From: an uncultured Bryobacterales bacterium
Lineage (GTDB): Bacteria; Acidobacteriota; Terriglobia; Bryobacterales; UBA6623
Assembly: GCA_951813605.1 (NCBI GenBank)
Contig: OX638379.1
Span: 1,808,471 to 1,872,470, forward strand
Direction: 5' to 3'
Length of the DNA: 64,000 bases
Positions 10,221 to 25,104 of the stretch are shown here, piece by piece; position 1 is the stretch's first letter, and each line of letters begins with the position of its first letter. The position numbers were made by a program, and so were the translations under genes. Below the pieces are notes generated by a model. It saw only the letters and a list, made by a program, of their open reading frames with translations, was not told where the DNA came from and did no database searches.

Positions 10221-10910
10221 ATGGCAGGGAAGAAGTACCGCGCCTTCGCGGAAAAAATCGAAAAGCGTCCCTACGCTCTGAACGAGGCGATCCCGCTTCT
10301 CCAGGCGAATAAGATCTCGAGGTTCGACGAGACAGTCGAGGTGCACCTCAACCTCGGCGTAGACCCCCGCCACGCGGACCAAATGGTGCGCGGCACCGTG
10401 GTGCTGCCACATGGCCTCGGAATCGCCAAGAAGGTGCTGGTGTTCGCCTCTGGCGCGAAGGCTCAGGAAGCGGAAGACGCCGGTGCGGACTTTGTGGGAG
10501 GGGACGAGTACATCCAGAAGATTGCCAAGGACGGCTGGCTCGGCTTCGACACTGTGGTGGCAACCCCCGAAATGATGCGCTTCGTTTCTCGACTGGGTCG
10601 GATTCTCGGCCCGCGGGGCCTGATGCCGAATCCCAAATCGGGCACGGTCACCCTCGACGTGGCCAACGCCGTGGGAGAGGTGAAGGCCGGCAAGGTGGAG
10701 TTTCGAGTGGATAAGGGCGCGGTCATCCATGCGCCGGTCGGAAAGCTTGGATTCGAATCCGGCAAGCTGGCGGAGAATGCCGAGACGCTGATTACTGCCG
10801 TGCTGAAGGCGCGGCCGCAGACTGCCAAGGGTCGATACCTGATCAAGGCGTCGATCTGTTCCACGATGAGCCCGTCTCTGACGCTCAACGTGGCGGAATT
10901 CGGCGGTTAG
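10221..10910 (+). CDS. rplA: 50S ribosomal protein uL1
   Basis: The protein has 229 aa from the ATG at 10221 ([12 protein letters not shown]), with AAGGTGG upstream; the frame is open further 5', but that would add 18 non-homologous residues. Recognisable text includes [39 protein letters not shown] and the lysine-rich [16 protein letters not shown]1 binds the L1 stalk of 23S rRNA and often represses its own operon. The next gene, rplJ, starts 10 bp downstream. Confidence 0.97.
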   Translation: MAGKKYRAFAEKIEKRPYALNEAIPLLQANKISRFDETVEVHLNLGVDPRHADQMVRGTVVLPHGLGIAKKVLVFASGAKAQEAEDAGADFVGGDEYIQKIAKDGWLGFDTVVATPEMMRFVSRLGRILGPRGLMPNPKSGTVTLDVANAVGEVKAGKVEFRVDKGAVIHAPVGKLGFESGKLAENAETLITAVLKARPQTAKGRYLIKASICSTMSPSLTLNVAEFGG

Positions 10911-10920
10911 CGGGGAAGTC

Positions 10921-11448
10921 ATGAAGACGAAAGAGCAGAAACAGGCCAGCCTGACACATCTACAGAGCCAGTTCGTCGACTCCGCTGCCGTCGTAGTCTG
11001 CAAGTTCGAAGGGCTGACGGTGGCAGAAGACCAGGAACTGCGCGGAGCCCTGCGCAGCCTAGGCGGGCGCTATCAAGTGGTGTCGAACCGCTTGGCCCGC
11101 TTGGCGTCCATGGGGACGCCGTTCGAGTCGACGCTAGCTGGCCAGGGCGGCATGACGGCCTTGGCGTTCCCAGGAGAGGACCTGGTGGCCTCGCTGAAGG
11201 CGCTAGTCCAGTACGCCAAGGCGCACGAGAGTTTCCGATTCACCGCCGGGGTGGTCGAAGGAAGGACACTGGATGTCGCCCAGCTGAACGAGCTTTCCAC
11301 GATGCCCGGCAAGGAAGGCCTGCACGCTCAGTTGCTGCACATGATCAACTCCTCGGCTCAGCGCCTGCTGGGCATTCTGAATGCGCCCGGCCGCGATATC
11401 GCGGCCGTGTTGCAGCAAGCAGTCGAGGAGAAGAAGTTGAACGAATAG
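10921..11448 (+). CDS. rplJ: 50S ribosomal protein uL10
   Basis: The protein has 175 aa. The N-terminal domain contains VVCKFEGLTVAEDQELR and the L10 motif around YQVVSNRLARLA. The C-terminal helix that carries bL12 dimers ends AVLQQAVEEKKLNE. It forms the ribosomal stalk base with uL11 and bL12. Spacing to rplA is 10 bp and to rplL 75 bp. Confidence 0.95.
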   Translation: MKTKEQKQASLTHLQSQFVDSAAVVVCKFEGLTVAEDQELRGALRSLGGRYQVVSNRLARLASMGTPFESTLAGQGGMTALAFPGEDLVASLKALVQYAKAHESFRFTAGVVEGRTLDVAQLNELSTMPGKEGLHAQLLHMINSSAQRLLGILNAPGRDIAAVLQQAVEEKKLNE

Positions 11449-11523
11449 TCCCCACTGTGGGACAGGGGCCGAGACAATCGGGCCTTGGAGTTGCGCTTGG
11501 AAACAAGTAAAGGAGTAACCAGA

Positions 11524-11901
11524 ATGGCGGACATTGGTGCAATCGCGGAATCCATCAAGAGCTTGACCTTGATGGAGGCCGCGGACCTCGTGAAGAAACT
11601 CGAGCAGGAACTCGGGGTTTCCGCAGCCGCGGCAGTGGCAGCGGTACCGGCCGGCGCTGGCGCCGCAGCCGAGGAAGCGGTCGAAGAGCAGACCGAATTT
11701 GCGGTGGTCCTGAAGAGCTTCGGGAAGGCGAAGATCAAGGTGATCAAGGCGGTGCGCGAGATCACGAGCCTGGGCCTCAAGGAGGCCAAGGATCTCGTTG
11801 ACTCGGCGCCTAAGGCCGTCAAGGAGGACATCCCCAAGGAGGAAGCCGAGCAGATCCGCGAGAAGCTCGAGGGCGTCGGTGCGGAAGTCGAGGTCAAGTA
11901 G
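11524..11901 (+). CDS. rplL: 50S ribosomal protein bL12 (L7/L12)
   Basis: The protein has 125 aa from the ATG at 11524, with AAAGGAG upstream. The N-terminal dimerisation part ([20 protein letters not shown]) is followed by an Ala/Gly-rich hinge ([17 protein letters not shown]). The C-terminal factor-binding domain has [20 protein letters not shown] and [16 protein letters not shown]. It recruits translational GTPases. Normal length. Confidence 0.97.
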   Translation: MADIGAIAESIKSLTLMEAADLVKKLEQELGVSAAAAVAAVPAGAGAAAEEAVEEQTEFAVVLKSFGKAKIKVIKAVREITSLGLKEAKDLVDSAPKAVKEDIPKEEAEQIREKLEGVGAEVEVK

Positions 11902-12231
11902 GCGTGCGGGGGCCGCAAGCCCGCAAGCGTTTCCGCAGCGCACTTGCCAACGGGCTTGCCGGTGTGCTATTTTCAACACTGCGCGGATGGATTCGCACGG
12001 TCCCGGACCTTGCGAACGGCTGGTCCAATCAGAAGCAGGTATCACAACGGCGGCAGGCGCTGAGCCGGTGAAGGTGTGTGAAAAGCCCGCCAGAGTGCCG
12101 GTGAGCGGGGGAATTGCGCCCTTGTTTTGCATCCGCGTCTCGCAGGGCGCGCCGATCAGGGCGCGCCTCACGGGGCCAGCGCAGGGTTGTCAGCGCGGGT
12201 TGGTGCGGGTAACAGCCAAAAGGGGGCAGGT
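11902..12231 (+). promoter_or_regulatory. rplL-rpoB intergenic region with candidate promoter
   Basis: This 330-bp stretch has no convincing gene. TTGCCA at 11944-11949 and TATTTT at 11968-11973 are 18 bp apart, a plausible sigma-70-like promoter that could give rpoBC extra transcription. The GTG start of rpoB is preceded by AGGGGGCAGG. Bacterial rplL-rpoB spacers often hold an attenuator; no clear hairpin with a T tract is visible here. Confidence 0.4.
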
Positions 12232-15200
12232 GTGAATGAAGCGAGTGCTCTAGGCTCGAACGGCTCCGCTGTCAATACAGCATCGGCCGAGCGGCACGAC
12301 TTCTCAGAGATCCGCGCCGCGATCCAGATTCCGAATCTGATCGACGTGCAGCGAGATTCCTACGCTCGGTTCCTGCAGATGGAACTGCTGCCCGGAGAAC
12401 GCGACGATGTCGGGCTGCAGGCGGTTTTCAAGTCCGTGTTCCCGATATCGGACTTCCGCGAGATGAGTTCGCTGCAATTCGTCGAGTACTCTATCGGCGA
12501 CTGGGAGTGCAAGTGCGGAGGCCTAAAGGGCCTGTTTCACCTGCGGACACGATGCCAGAACTGCCGCGCGACCATCCAGAGCGATCCCAAGGGGCCTCCG
12601 CATTTGCTTTGCCGGGAGTGCGGCCGGCTCACAGCCAACAATGTGACCTTCTGCCAGAAATGCGGTGACCCGGTCGGCCTCAAGCTGAAGTACGAAGTGG
12701 ACGAGTGCCAGGAACGCGGCATGACGTACTCGGCACCGCTCAAGGTCAAGATCAAGCTGACCGTCTACGAGAAGGACGGCAGCGCTGGCCGGAAGTCGAT
12801 TCGAGACATTAAGGAGCAGGAGGTCTTCTTCGGAGAGATCCCGCTGATGACCGATCAAGGCACCTTCGTCATCAGCGGCACCGAGCGCGTGATCGTTTCG
12901 CAACTCCACCGCTCGCCCGGTGTTTTCTTCGAGTCGGCGAGTGCCAAGAACTACTTTCTCGGCAAGATCATTCCATATCGGGGCAGCTGGGTCGAATTCG
13001 AGTACGACTACAAGAACCTCCTGCAGGTGCGCATTGACCGCAAGCGCAAGTTCCTCGGCACGATCTTCCTGCGCGCGCTCGGCCTGAAGACCGACGCGGA
13101 AATCCTGCGAAAGTTCTACACGGTCGACTCGATCCAGGTGGAGAACAGCGCGGGCGACACGGGGAACTCCGACGACCGGCCCAGCGCCGCGAGTACGACA
13201 TTCTCCCGACGCGTTTCAGAGAACTTGCTCGGCACGCGCCTCGCGTCCACCGTCAAGGCCAACGGCAGGACGTTGGGACGCAAGAACCGCAAGGTCAACC
13301 CGCGTCTGCTCCTACAGATGAGAGAAGCGGGAATCGACCTCCTGCCGTGCCCTTCCCAGGATCTGCTGGAAGCGGTCTTCGCTGACGATCTCTTTGACGA
13401 GGAAAGCGGGGAAGTGCTCGATGGCTGCGAGGCCAACGCTCGAGTGACCGAGGCCGCCCTGGAAAGGGTCGCCAACGCTGGAATCAGAGAGTTCGGCGTG
13501 GTATTCCCCGAGAAAGATGAGTGCGGGAACGTGCTCTCGGAGACGCTGCGGAAGGACTCGGTCAAGACGCAGTCGGAAGCCCTGCTTGAAATCTATCGCA
13601 AGCTGCGCCCAGGCGACCCGCCCACGCACGAGACGGCATGGGATTTGTTCAACGGCATGTTTTTCGACAGCCGGAAGTACGACTTCTCGCGCGTCGGGCG
13701 GATGAAGTTCAACATCAAGCTGAAAGGCGAGATCGACGCCACGCCTCTGGACCAACGTGTCTTGGAGGCAGAGGACTTCTTTTCCACCATCGACTATCTG
13801 TTCAAGCTTCGCAGAAGCATCGGCTCCACCGACGATATTGATCACTTGGGCAACCGACGTGTACGCGCTGTCGGCGAATTGCTGGAAAACCAGTTCCGCA
13901 TCGGCCTGATCCGCATGGAGCGGGCGATGAAGGAGCGCATGACGGTCTACCAAGACATGACCAGCGCCATGCCGCACGACTTGATCAACGCCAAGCCCGT
14001 GATGGCAGCAGTGCGCGAGTTCTTCGGATCGTCCCAGCTGTCGCAGTTCATGGACCAGATCAACCCCCTGTCTGAGATCACGCACAAGCGGAGGCTCTCT
14101 GCACTCGGGCCAGGTGGCTTGTCCCGGGAACGGGCGGGCTTCGACGTGCGTGACGTGCATACGACGCACTACGGCCGGATCTGTCCGATCGAGACGCCTG
14201 AAGGGCCCAACATCGGGTTGATCAGCTCGCTGTCGTGCTTCGCGAGGATTAACGAGTACGGTTTCATCGAGAGCCCCTACCGCCGGGTTGAGAACGGACA
14301 GATCCTTGACGAGGTCAAAATCACTTATGCCGGCGACACGGCGTACCGGCCGGACCAGGTCGTGAGTCGCGAGGACGCAGAACGCGCCAACGCGGCACTG
14401 GCCCAGAACGGCAAGCTAGGCTCGCCGGCGCATTGGGAGCCGCACTGCGACTATCTCTCCGCCTGGGAAGAGGACAAGTATGTCATTGCCCAGGCGAACA
14501 TCCCGGTTGACGAGAACGGATTGATTGACCGGGAATTCGCCAACTGCCGCGTTGCGGGCGACTTCCAGCTCAAGCGACGGGCCGAGGTCCAGTACTTGGA
14601 CGTGAGCCCAAAGCAGTTGGTATCGGTCGCTGCCAGCTTGATTCCATTCCTTGAGAACGACGACGCCAACCGCGCTCTGATGGGATCCAATATGCAGCGG
14701 CAAGCTGTGCCTTTGCTCCGCGCGGATTCCCCTATCGTGGGCACCGGGATGGAACGCATCGCCGCCCGCGACTCGGGGGCGGTCGTGCTGTGCAAACGGG
14801 ACGGCGTCGTCGATTCCGTCGACTCGGAGCGCATCATCGTCCGGGTCGAGGACACCGGTCACGAGGAAGAGCTTTCGCGCGAAGTGGGCGCGGACATCTA
14901 CCAACTGATCAAGTTCCGGCGATCGAACCAGAACACTTGCATCAACCAGAAGTCGATCGTCAAGGTGGGCGACAGGGTTGCGAAAGGGCAAGTGCTGGCC
15001 GACGGCCCTTGCACCGACATGGGCGAACTCGCGCTCGGTCGCAACGTGCTGGTAGCGTTCATGCCTTGGCGCGGGTACAACTTTGAAGACGCCATCCTGG
15101 TCAGCGAGAAGCTCGTCAAGGACGATTACTACACCTCGCTCCATGTCGAGGAATTCGAAGTGGACGCGAGGGACACAAAGCTGGGTCCGGAGGAGATCAC

Positions 15201-16617
15201 TCGCGACATCCCGAACATCTCTGAGGGCTTTCTCCGTAACTTGGACGAGAGCGGCATCACCCGCATCGGCGCCAAGGTCGGCCCGGACGACATCCTGGTC
15301 GGCAAGGTCGTGCCAAAAGGCGATGTCCAGCTCACGCCCGAAGAAAAGCTCTTGCGGGCCATTTTCGGCGACAAGGCGGGAGAAGTGAAGGACGCATCAC
15401 TGCGCTGTCCGCCCGGCATCTCGGGAATCGTCGTCGGGGCCAAGGTGTTTTCCCGCAAGGGTGTTGAGAAGGACTCCCGAGCGCTGGCGATCGAAGCCGA
15501 CGAAGTCGAGCGTCTACAACGGAATCTCGACGACGAGAAGCGCATCCTCTTCGACCAGCGGGCAGAGCGCCTCGGCGAGCTGCTGGCCGGCCAGGTCGTC
15601 CAGGCCGACCTGCACGACGAGAAGACGAACAAGAGGTTGGTGACGGCGGGCGAGACGCTGGGACGGGCGCATTTCGACCGCATGCTGGCTCGCGACCTGA
15701 AGCGCCTTCGGCTCGGGGAGGTCATTCCCGAGATGAAGGAGGGCATCGATGCCATCGAAGAGATGACTATTCGGCAGATTCAGGTGCTCGAGAAGCTCAC
15801 CGACGAGAAGATCGCCAAGCTCAAGAAGGGCGACGAGCTTCCGCCCGGCGTCATCAAGACCGTGAAGGTCTACGTCGCCATGAAGCGCAAGTTGAAGGCC
15901 GGCGACAAGATGGCTGGCCGGCACGGCAACAAAGGCGTGATCGCACGCGTGCTGCCTGAAGAGGACATGCCGTTTCTGCCGGACGGCACCCCGGTGGAGA
16001 TCGTGCTGAATCCGCTGGGCGTGCCGTCCCGCATGAACGTAGGCCAAATCCTCGAGACCCACCTTGGGTGGGCGGGCCAGGCGCTGGGTATCAAGTTCGC
16101 CGCGCCGGTGTTCGAGGGCCCTGGAGAGACGCGGATCAAGCAGCACCTCGAACTTGCCGGTCTGCCCACGTCGGGAAAGACCGCTCTCCACGACGGCATC
16201 ACGGGCCGCCCCTTCGAGCAGGAGGTGACGGTCGGAATCATCTACATGATGAAGCTGAGCCACTTGGTGGATGACAAGATCCACGCGCGCTCGATCGGCC
16301 CGTACTCGCTGATCACTCAGCAGCCACTGGGCGGAAAGGCGCAGTTCGGCGGCCAGCGCTTCGGAGAAATGGAAGTTTGGGCGCTAGAGGCCTACGGGGC
16401 AGCGCACATCCTGCAAGAGCTGCTCACGGCCAAGTCCGACGATGTGTACGGGCGAGCCAAGATCTACGAGTCAATCGTGAAGGGCGAGTCGGCCATGAAG
16501 CCAGGCGTACCGGAGTCCTTCAACGTGCTGATCCGTGAGCTGCAGTCACTGTGCCTGGACGTAGAACTCGTCCAGTCACAGCAAGACGTGATTGAGACCG
16601 CCTTGGCGGCCGACTGA
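12232..16617 (+). CDS. rpoB: DNA-directed RNA polymerase subunit beta
   Basis: The protein has about 1461 aa from the GTG at 12232, chosen because a purine-rich ribosome site precedes it; the frame continues upstream without homology. Key regions are [20 protein letters not shown] (rifampicin region, with D, H and S hot-spot residues conserved and Ile where E. coli has Asn518), [10 protein letters not shown], and the C-terminal [13 protein letters not shown] and [18 protein letters not shown]. An N-terminal cysteine-bearing insertion with [12 protein letters not shown] and further CxxC pairs looks like a zinc ribbon. It is one of the two catalytic subunits of RNA polymerase, in operon with rpoC. 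Confidence 0.98.
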   Translation: MNEASALGSNGSAVNTASAERHDFSEIRAAIQIPNLIDVQRDSYARFLQMELLPGERDDVGLQAVFKSVFPISDFREMSSLQFVEYSIGDWECKCGGLKGLFHLRTRCQNCRATIQSDPKGPPHLLCRECGRLTANNVTFCQKCGDPVGLKLKYEVDECQERGMTYSAPLKVKIKLTVYEKDGSAGRKSIRDIKEQEVFFGEIPLMTDQGTFVISGTERVIVSQLHRSPGVFFESASAKNYFLGKIIPYRGSWVEFEYDYKNLLQVRIDRKRKFLGTIFLRALGLKTDAEILRKFYTVDSIQVENSAGDTGNSDDRPSAASTTFSRRVSENLLGTRLASTVKANGRTLGRKNRKVNPRLLLQMREAGIDLLPCPSQDLLEAVFADDLFDEESGEVLDGCEANARVTEAALERVANAGIREFGVVFPEKDECGNVLSETLRKDSVKTQSEALLEIYRKLRPGDPPTHETAWDLFNGMFFDSRKYDFSRVGRMKFNIKLKGEIDATPLDQRVLEAEDFFSTIDYLFKLRRSIGSTDDIDHLGNRRVRAVGELLENQFRIGLIRMERAMKERMTVYQDMTSAMPHDLINAKPVMAAVREFFGSSQLSQFMDQINPLSEITHKRRLSALGPGGLSRERAGFDVRDVHTTHYGRICPIETPEGPNIGLISSLSCFARINEYGFIESPYRRVENGQILDEVKITYAGDTAYRPDQVVSREDAERANAALAQNGKLGSPAHWEPHCDYLSAWEEDKYVIAQANIPVDENGLIDREFANCRVAGDFQLKRRAEVQYLDVSPKQLVSVAASLIPFLENDDANRALMGSNMQRQAVPLLRADSPIVGTGMERIAARDSGAVVLCKRDGVVDSVDSERIIVRVEDTGHEEELSREVGADIYQLIKFRRSNQNTCINQKSIVKVGDRVAKGQVLADGPCTDMGELALGRNVLVAFMPWRGYNFEDAILVSEKLVKDDYYTSLHVEEFEVDARDTKLGPEEITRDIPNISEGFLRNLDESGITRIGAKVGPDDILVGKVVPKGDVQLTPEEKLLRAIFGDKAGEVKDASLRCPPGISGIVVGAKVFSRKGVEKDSRALAIEADEVERLQRNLDDEKRILFDQRAERLGELLAGQVVQADLHDEKTNKRLVTAGETLGRAHFDRMLARDLKRLRLGEVIPEMKEGIDAIEEMTIRQIQVLEKLTDEKIAKLKKGDELPPGVIKTVKVYVAMKRKLKAGDKMAGRHGNKGVIARVLPEEDMPFLPDGTPVEIVLNPLGVPSRMNVGQILETHLGWAGQALGIKFAAPVFEGPGETRIKQHLELAGLPTSGKTALHDGITGRPFEQEVTVGIIYMMKLSHLVDDKIHARSIGPYSLITQQPLGGKAQFGGQRFGEMEVWALEAYGAAHILQELLTAKSDDVYGRAKIYESIVKGESAMKPGVPESFNVLIRELQSLCLDVELVQSQQDVIETALAAD

Positions 16618-16620
16618 CCG

Positions 16621-16640
16621 CGCTTCCCGAGTGGGGAGCG
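16621..16640 (+). promoter_or_regulatory. hairpin in the rpoB-rpoC spacer
   Basis: CGCTTCCC and GGGGAGCG form an 8-bp stem with one G-T pair and a 4-nt loop, starting 4 bp after the rpoB stop. A second short stem (GCGAG/CTCGC) follows. No T tract is present, so an mRNA processing or stability role is more likely than termination. Confidence 0.35.
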
Positions 16641-16710
16641 AGAGTGAACGCTCGCGGACTCGGCCGTTTCGGGCCGGGTCGGGGCGGGAGAAAGGTTCGA
16701 GGAGGAAGCC

Positions 16711-20946
<4,236 letters not shown>

Positions 20947-21535
20947 GGCTCTCCGAGCGTGCTGCCATCGCGTTTCAGATCAGGCAACTCGAGAGTAACT
21001 TCGTCTGAAGGCTGGCCACCAACCAAAAGGGGCGGATCAGATTTGGTATCGGCTCCAAAGCCGAGACCGGAACAAGCCGCCCTATGTAGGTGGCCGCAGT
21101 GGATCGGTGTCTGAGCGCAAGGGGAGAGGCGGTTCCAGTTCCCAAGAACCCTCGACGCGTTTTGAGTGTCGCTGTGAATCACGGCAGGTCAGTCGGGCTG
21201 GGAGAACTCAGCGTACGGGCGTGAGGGCGATTGCGGCGCCCAGACGCGTTTCAGGTTGTGCGTCCTGATGCCTATCGCGCCTTGACGCGCGGGTTGAATT
21301 GGGCGCATTGAACCACGAAGTGCAACAAGTGGTCTAGTGACGGGCTGGCGGCAGGATCGGTTTGCGAGCAGCGGGGAGACAAGGCAAGAGGCTTGACGCC
21401 AGCTGGCGGGAGCGCGAACGGCGGATGCCGTGACAGCAGGTTGGCCACGGCAGGTGGAAGGCGGCCGCCGGCAGCCGATGCCGGAGCAAGTCCCTCGCGA
21501 CGCCACCGAGGCGGCTGCGGGCAGCCGATTAGGAG
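20947..21535 (+). other. gene-free stretch after rpoC
   Basis: This region would normally lead to rpsL or a terminator. Frames are open for up to about 115 codons on the minus strand, but none resembles a known protein. It probably is decayed sequence linked to the IS30 remnant that follows. No hairpin with a T tract was found directly after rpoC. Confidence 0.4.
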
Positions 21536-21880
21536 TCATCCGATGCAGGGCGCCGGAGCGGCAGGCAGGTTCCGCAGAGGCTTGGCGAAGACCTCGTCGG
21601 GCGAGCGGTAGCTGAGCGTCTTGCGCGGCCGGCCGTTGAGCAGCGCGACAACCCGCCCGACCTTGCCGGGGCCGGCCTTGCGGAAGCTCTCAGACTTGGC
21701 GAAGTACTGGCGCACAAGTTACTGCAGAAAAACATACTTGGACCAGCGCTCGACGACCGAGACCGAGGCTCCCCCGTGGCCCTTGCCGGCGATGGTGTCG
21801 ACCTCCCATTCGCCGACCTGGCTCCTGTCCTGGACCGCGGCGGGCCGCTCGGAGATTTCCACCACCTCGAATTGGTGCGC
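21536..21880 (-). pseudogene. IS30-family transposase remnant
   Basis: Read on the minus strand, two fragments of an IS30-type transposase are recognisable. The first has ERPAAVQDRSQVGEWEVDTI, then AGKGHGGASVSVVERWSKYVFL, which matches the start of the catalytic core including the first Asp (EVDT). It ends in a TAA stop. After a jump, the C-terminal part YFAKSESFRKAG and LNGRPRKTLSYRSPDEVF follows, the typical IS30 ending. The middle of the catalytic core, with the second Asp and the Glu, is missing. The copy is therefore dead. No terminal repeats were identified. Confidence 0.75.
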
Positions 21881-22314
21881 TTCGGAGCTAAATCGGCGTC
21901 ATGAAATAATTTGAATTCTGTTGCAATTACAATGGTTAGTCTTTGTGCTATCAAGGAACCTAGCTTCAACGATCTGCTGTTAATTCCCAGGGCGGGTGGA
22001 GTCGAATGTCTTTATATGGACGGATTGGCGAAGGGTGACCGAATGCTAGAAATCCGTGAATCTAACGGATCCGATCTGTCCAGTATTTCGTGAGTCCGTG
22101 GGGCGACGAACCTTGCCGAACCGGTCAAATAGGTGCCTGGCGAGGTGACAGGACGGTCCTATCGATCCGGTGCTGAACTTCCACGGCGATGGCGTGAGTT
22201 GCCGCGACGCGCGGATGTCCGGCCGCGGCTGATCCAGCGAGCCTCGCGTCGTACGGGGCAGCCAACCAAGGCAGGGCTTCCGGTGACAATCCGCTCCGTC
22301 TTTTGAATTGCCGC
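21881..22314 (+). other. AT-richer gene-free stretch
   Basis: Positions 21900-22090 are visibly poorer in G+C than the flanks. A frame of 60 codons is open on the plus strand (21911-22093), but it has no ribosome site and no recognisable domain. The composition suggests acquired or decayed DNA next to the IS30 remnant. Confidence 0.35.
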
Positions 22315-23547
22315 TTACTCGTACCGCAGCACATCCGCAGGATCCACTCGAGCCGCGCTGCTCGAGGGGTAGATCGTGATTACGTAACTGATCAGAACCG
22401 CCGCGACTGCTACGAAGACGCCGTCCAGCGGGCGCGGCGCGAAGGGTACGTACTCCAACCCGTAGACCTCTGCATTCAGCCGGATCAATTGGTAGCGGTC
22501 ACACGCCCAGGAAACGAAGTGCCCTGCGGCCAACCCGAACGCCGTGCCTAGCGCACCGATCACGATGCCCTGCCACATGAAGATTCTGCGGATCTGACCC
22601 TGGCTTGTTCCCATGGACTTAATGATCGCGATGTCTTTGGTCTTTTCCACCACCATCATGACGAGCGAAATGAGAATGTTAAGCGCCGCCACGATCATGA
22701 TCAGGCCGATGATCAAGGCTGTCACGAGCTTCTCTGTCTCCAGCGCGCCGAACAACGCTTGATTGCGCTCCATCCAAGTGCTGGTCGAGTAGTCCTCGCC
22801 GACGGCCTTCTCGATCGCTGCTGTCATCTCGTCCGACACCTCGAGATCGTCTAACCGAATTTCGACGGAATTCACCACGTCGCCGAGCGAGAGGGCTCGC
22901 TGCGCGTCGCGCAGCAAGCAGACGCTCCAAAGGTTGTCGAGTTCGAAGAAGCCGGTTTGGAAGATCCCTACGACTTGGAAGCGCTTGAACGAGGGTATGC
23001 GACCCAAGGGGGTCATCTCTCCCTGCGGGTTTAGCACAGTCACAATCGTCGACACCCTGGCTCCCACGCCATCGGCCAGCCCTCGACCCAACAAGATTCC
23101 CGGATACTCGCCTTCCGTGTTCGCGAGGCCTTGGAATGACCCCTCCACTACTTTCGAGAGCAGACGTGACACGCGACGCTCGGCGTCAGGTATCACTCCT
23201 TTCAGGAAGCAACCCTTCGCCCGCACGGGAGTGGATATCATCATTTCCCCGTAGAGAGTCGGCGCGACGGCCTCCACGTGCTCAAGACGGGTCAACTTTG
23301 CAAGCAGTGCATCGTACTCCTCGATCCCGAATTCAGGATTCTTCTCGACTAGATTGATGTGTGCGCTAGCGCCGATCAGGTGGTCCCGAAGCCCGGCTTG
23401 GACTCCGTTGTTGATCGCCATCGCGATTATGAGGGAAGCAACGCCTACCGCGACCCCGGTAACGGAGAGTACGGTGACGATTGAGAAGAAACGCTCCCGC
23501 CGCTTCGCGCGCAAATAGCGCAGGGCTACGTAGAGTTCAAACCGCAC
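22315..23547 (-). CDS. lipoprotein-releasing ABC permease, LolC/LolE type
   Basis: The protein has 410 aa. The N-terminus FELYVALRYLRAKRRERFFS leads into the first membrane helix (VSLIIAMAINNG-like region), then a large periplasmic domain, then three C-terminal helices. The segment KTKDIAIIKSMGTSQGQIRR is the conserved FtsX/LolC loop. The C-terminus PADVLRYE is the typical LolC/E ending. LolCDE moves lipoproteins off the inner membrane. No ATPase gene is adjacent; the LolD-like ATPase at 2326 belongs to another permease. Confidence 0.9.
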   Translation of the reverse strand: MRFELYVALRYLRAKRRERFFSIVTVLSVTGVAVGVASLIIAMAINNGVQAGLRDHLIGASAHINLVEKNPEFGIEEYDALLAKLTRLEHVEAVAPTLYGEMMISTPVRAKGCFLKGVIPDAERRVSRLLSKVVEGSFQGLANTEGEYPGILLGRGLADGVGARVSTIVTVLNPQGEMTPLGRIPSFKRFQVVGIFQTGFFELDNLWSVCLLRDAQRALSLGDVVNSVEIRLDDLEVSDEMTAAIEKAVGEDYSTSTWMERNQALFGALETEKLVTALIIGLIMIVAALNILISLVMMVVEKTKDIAIIKSMGTSQGQIRRIFMWQGIVIGALGTAFGLAAGHFVSWACDRYQLIRLNAEVYGLEYVPFAPRPLDGVFVAVAAVLISYVITIYPSSSAARVDPADVLRYE

Positions 23548-23598
23548 TCAAGAACCGACCCAGCATTCCATTGTGGATCAATGTTCTATTCTGGACCG

Positions 23599-25080
23599 AT
23601 GCGGTGCATCCTTGTCGGTCTACCACTGCTCATCCAGGCGATTCCCGCGCTCGCGACCCCGAACGTCCTAGTGATTTTGACGGACGATCTGGGCCTTGGT
23701 GACGTTGCGGCTTACAATCCGCAGTCCAAGATCCCGACTCCCAACCTCGATCGCCTGGCTAGCGATGGCATCCGATTCACGGACGCCCATGCACCGGATG
23801 GCGTCTGCTCGCCGACTCGCTACGGCCTGCTGACAGGCCGCTACGCTTGGAGGACTTGGCTGAAGAAAGGTGTGTTGAACGGCTCGTCACCACCGCTCAT
23901 CGAGCGGGAACGCCTCACGTTGGCCGACATGCTGAGCCAGAAGGGCTACCTCACCGGCGCGGTAGGCAAGTGGCACTTGGGGCTTCGCTGGAAGTTGCTT
24001 GACGAGTCCGCCCCGCAGATAGTCGGCAACATTGACTGGTCGAAGCCCGTTCTCGACGGTCCTGCCCAGCATGGATTCGCATACTCCTTCGGCCTGGCCA
24101 AGCCCGCGTGGACCTTCTTGGAAAACGGTAGAATCCTCGCTCGACCGACGCATCGCTTCGACCTGACACACTTGCCTGCCTACCTGATGGGCGGCAACAA
24201 CAACAAGGGAATCAAGGCGCCCGGATTCCAATTCGAACGCATGCTGCCTCGATTCGCTGAGGAGGCGGTAGGGTTCGTGCAGAGAGCCGCGAGGGAAGGG
24301 AAGCCTTGGCTTCTCTACTTCACGCCACTCGCGCCCCACCGGCCGGTCGTGCCCAACACGGACTTTCAAGGCCGCAGCGCAGCCGGCCTGTACGGAGATT
24401 TCGTCACGGAAGTGGACTGGGCTGTCGGCGAGATTCTCGCGGCGGTAGACCGCAGCGGCCAGGCCGAGGACACTTTGGTGCTCTTCACCAGCGACAACGG
24501 GCCGGAGGTCGATGCCTACCGGCGGATGCTGGAGTACCGACACGCAAGCATGGGAACCGTGCGCGGCCTCAAGCGTGATCTCTGGGAAGGAGGTCACCGC
24601 GTTCCTTTGCTGGCCCGCTGGCCGGCTCGTATTCCCGCGGGCGCGATGCAGGACGAAGTGGTTTGCTTGACAGACATCATGGCGACAGTAGCGGCCATCG
24701 TGGGTTTCCCGCTTCCGGAGAACGCGGCCGAAGACAGCTACGACATCAGTGACGCGCTATTAGGAGAGAGTGCCGAGTCTCCGTTGCGCGAGGCTACGGT
24801 CCATCATGGCTCCCAGGGATGGTTCGGAATCCGCCAAGGGGACTGGGTGTTGATCGACCACCCCACGGGCGACAGCAATCGCGCCGGACCGAATCGAGAA
24901 CCCGAGTGGTTCCGGCGGGAACGGCTGGTTGTCAGCCACGACCAGGGGGTCGAGCTGTTCAACTTGCGTGACGACCCCGCCCAGACCATCAACTTAGCGG
25001 CGCGTGCGCCCGAGCGAGTGCGGAGCATGAAACGCCTGCTGGAACGGTACAAGAGCGATGGCCGCAGTGTCAGACGCTAG
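23599..25080 (+). CDS. secreted sulfatase (arylsulfatase type)
   Basis: The protein has about 493 aa. The ATG at 23599 puts a signal peptide (RCILVGLPLLIQAIPALAT) at the N-terminus; an in-frame ATG at 23581 is an alternative. The metal-binding start NVLVILTDDLGLGD and the sulfatase signature CSPTRYGLLTGRY are intact, so Cys in CSPTR can be converted to formylglycine. KWHLG and the SDNGPE motif with metal ligands are also present. It should hydrolyse sulfate esters outside the cytoplasm, possibly of sulfated glycans. It is divergent from the LolC/E-like gene. Confidence 0.93.
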   Translation: MRCILVGLPLLIQAIPALATPNVLVILTDDLGLGDVAAYNPQSKIPTPNLDRLASDGIRFTDAHAPDGVCSPTRYGLLTGRYAWRTWLKKGVLNGSSPPLIERERLTLADMLSQKGYLTGAVGKWHLGLRWKLLDESAPQIVGNIDWSKPVLDGPAQHGFAYSFGLAKPAWTFLENGRILARPTHRFDLTHLPAYLMGGNNNKGIKAPGFQFERMLPRFAEEAVGFVQRAAREGKPWLLYFTPLAPHRPVVPNTDFQGRSAAGLYGDFVTEVDWAVGEILAAVDRSGQAEDTLVLFTSDNGPEVDAYRRMLEYRHASMGTVRGLKRDLWEGGHRVPLLARWPARIPAGAMQDEVVCLTDIMATVAAIVGFPLPENAAEDSYDISDALLGESAESPLREATVHHGSQGWFGIRQGDWVLIDHPTGDSNRAGPNREPEWFRRERLVVSHDQGVELFNLRDDPAQTINLAARAPERVRSMKRLLERYKSDGRSVRR

Positions 25081-25104
25081 GTGCCAGCGGCGCTAGGGGA
25101 TCTG

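Noticed and set aside
12232..16617. Ile in place of E. coli Asn518 in the rifampicin region of RpoB
   Set aside because: Main resistance positions (D516, H526, S531) are unchanged, so natural resistance cannot be claimed.
21911..22093. 60-codon ORF in the AT-richer stretch
   Set aside because: No ribosome site, no domain, no neighbour support.
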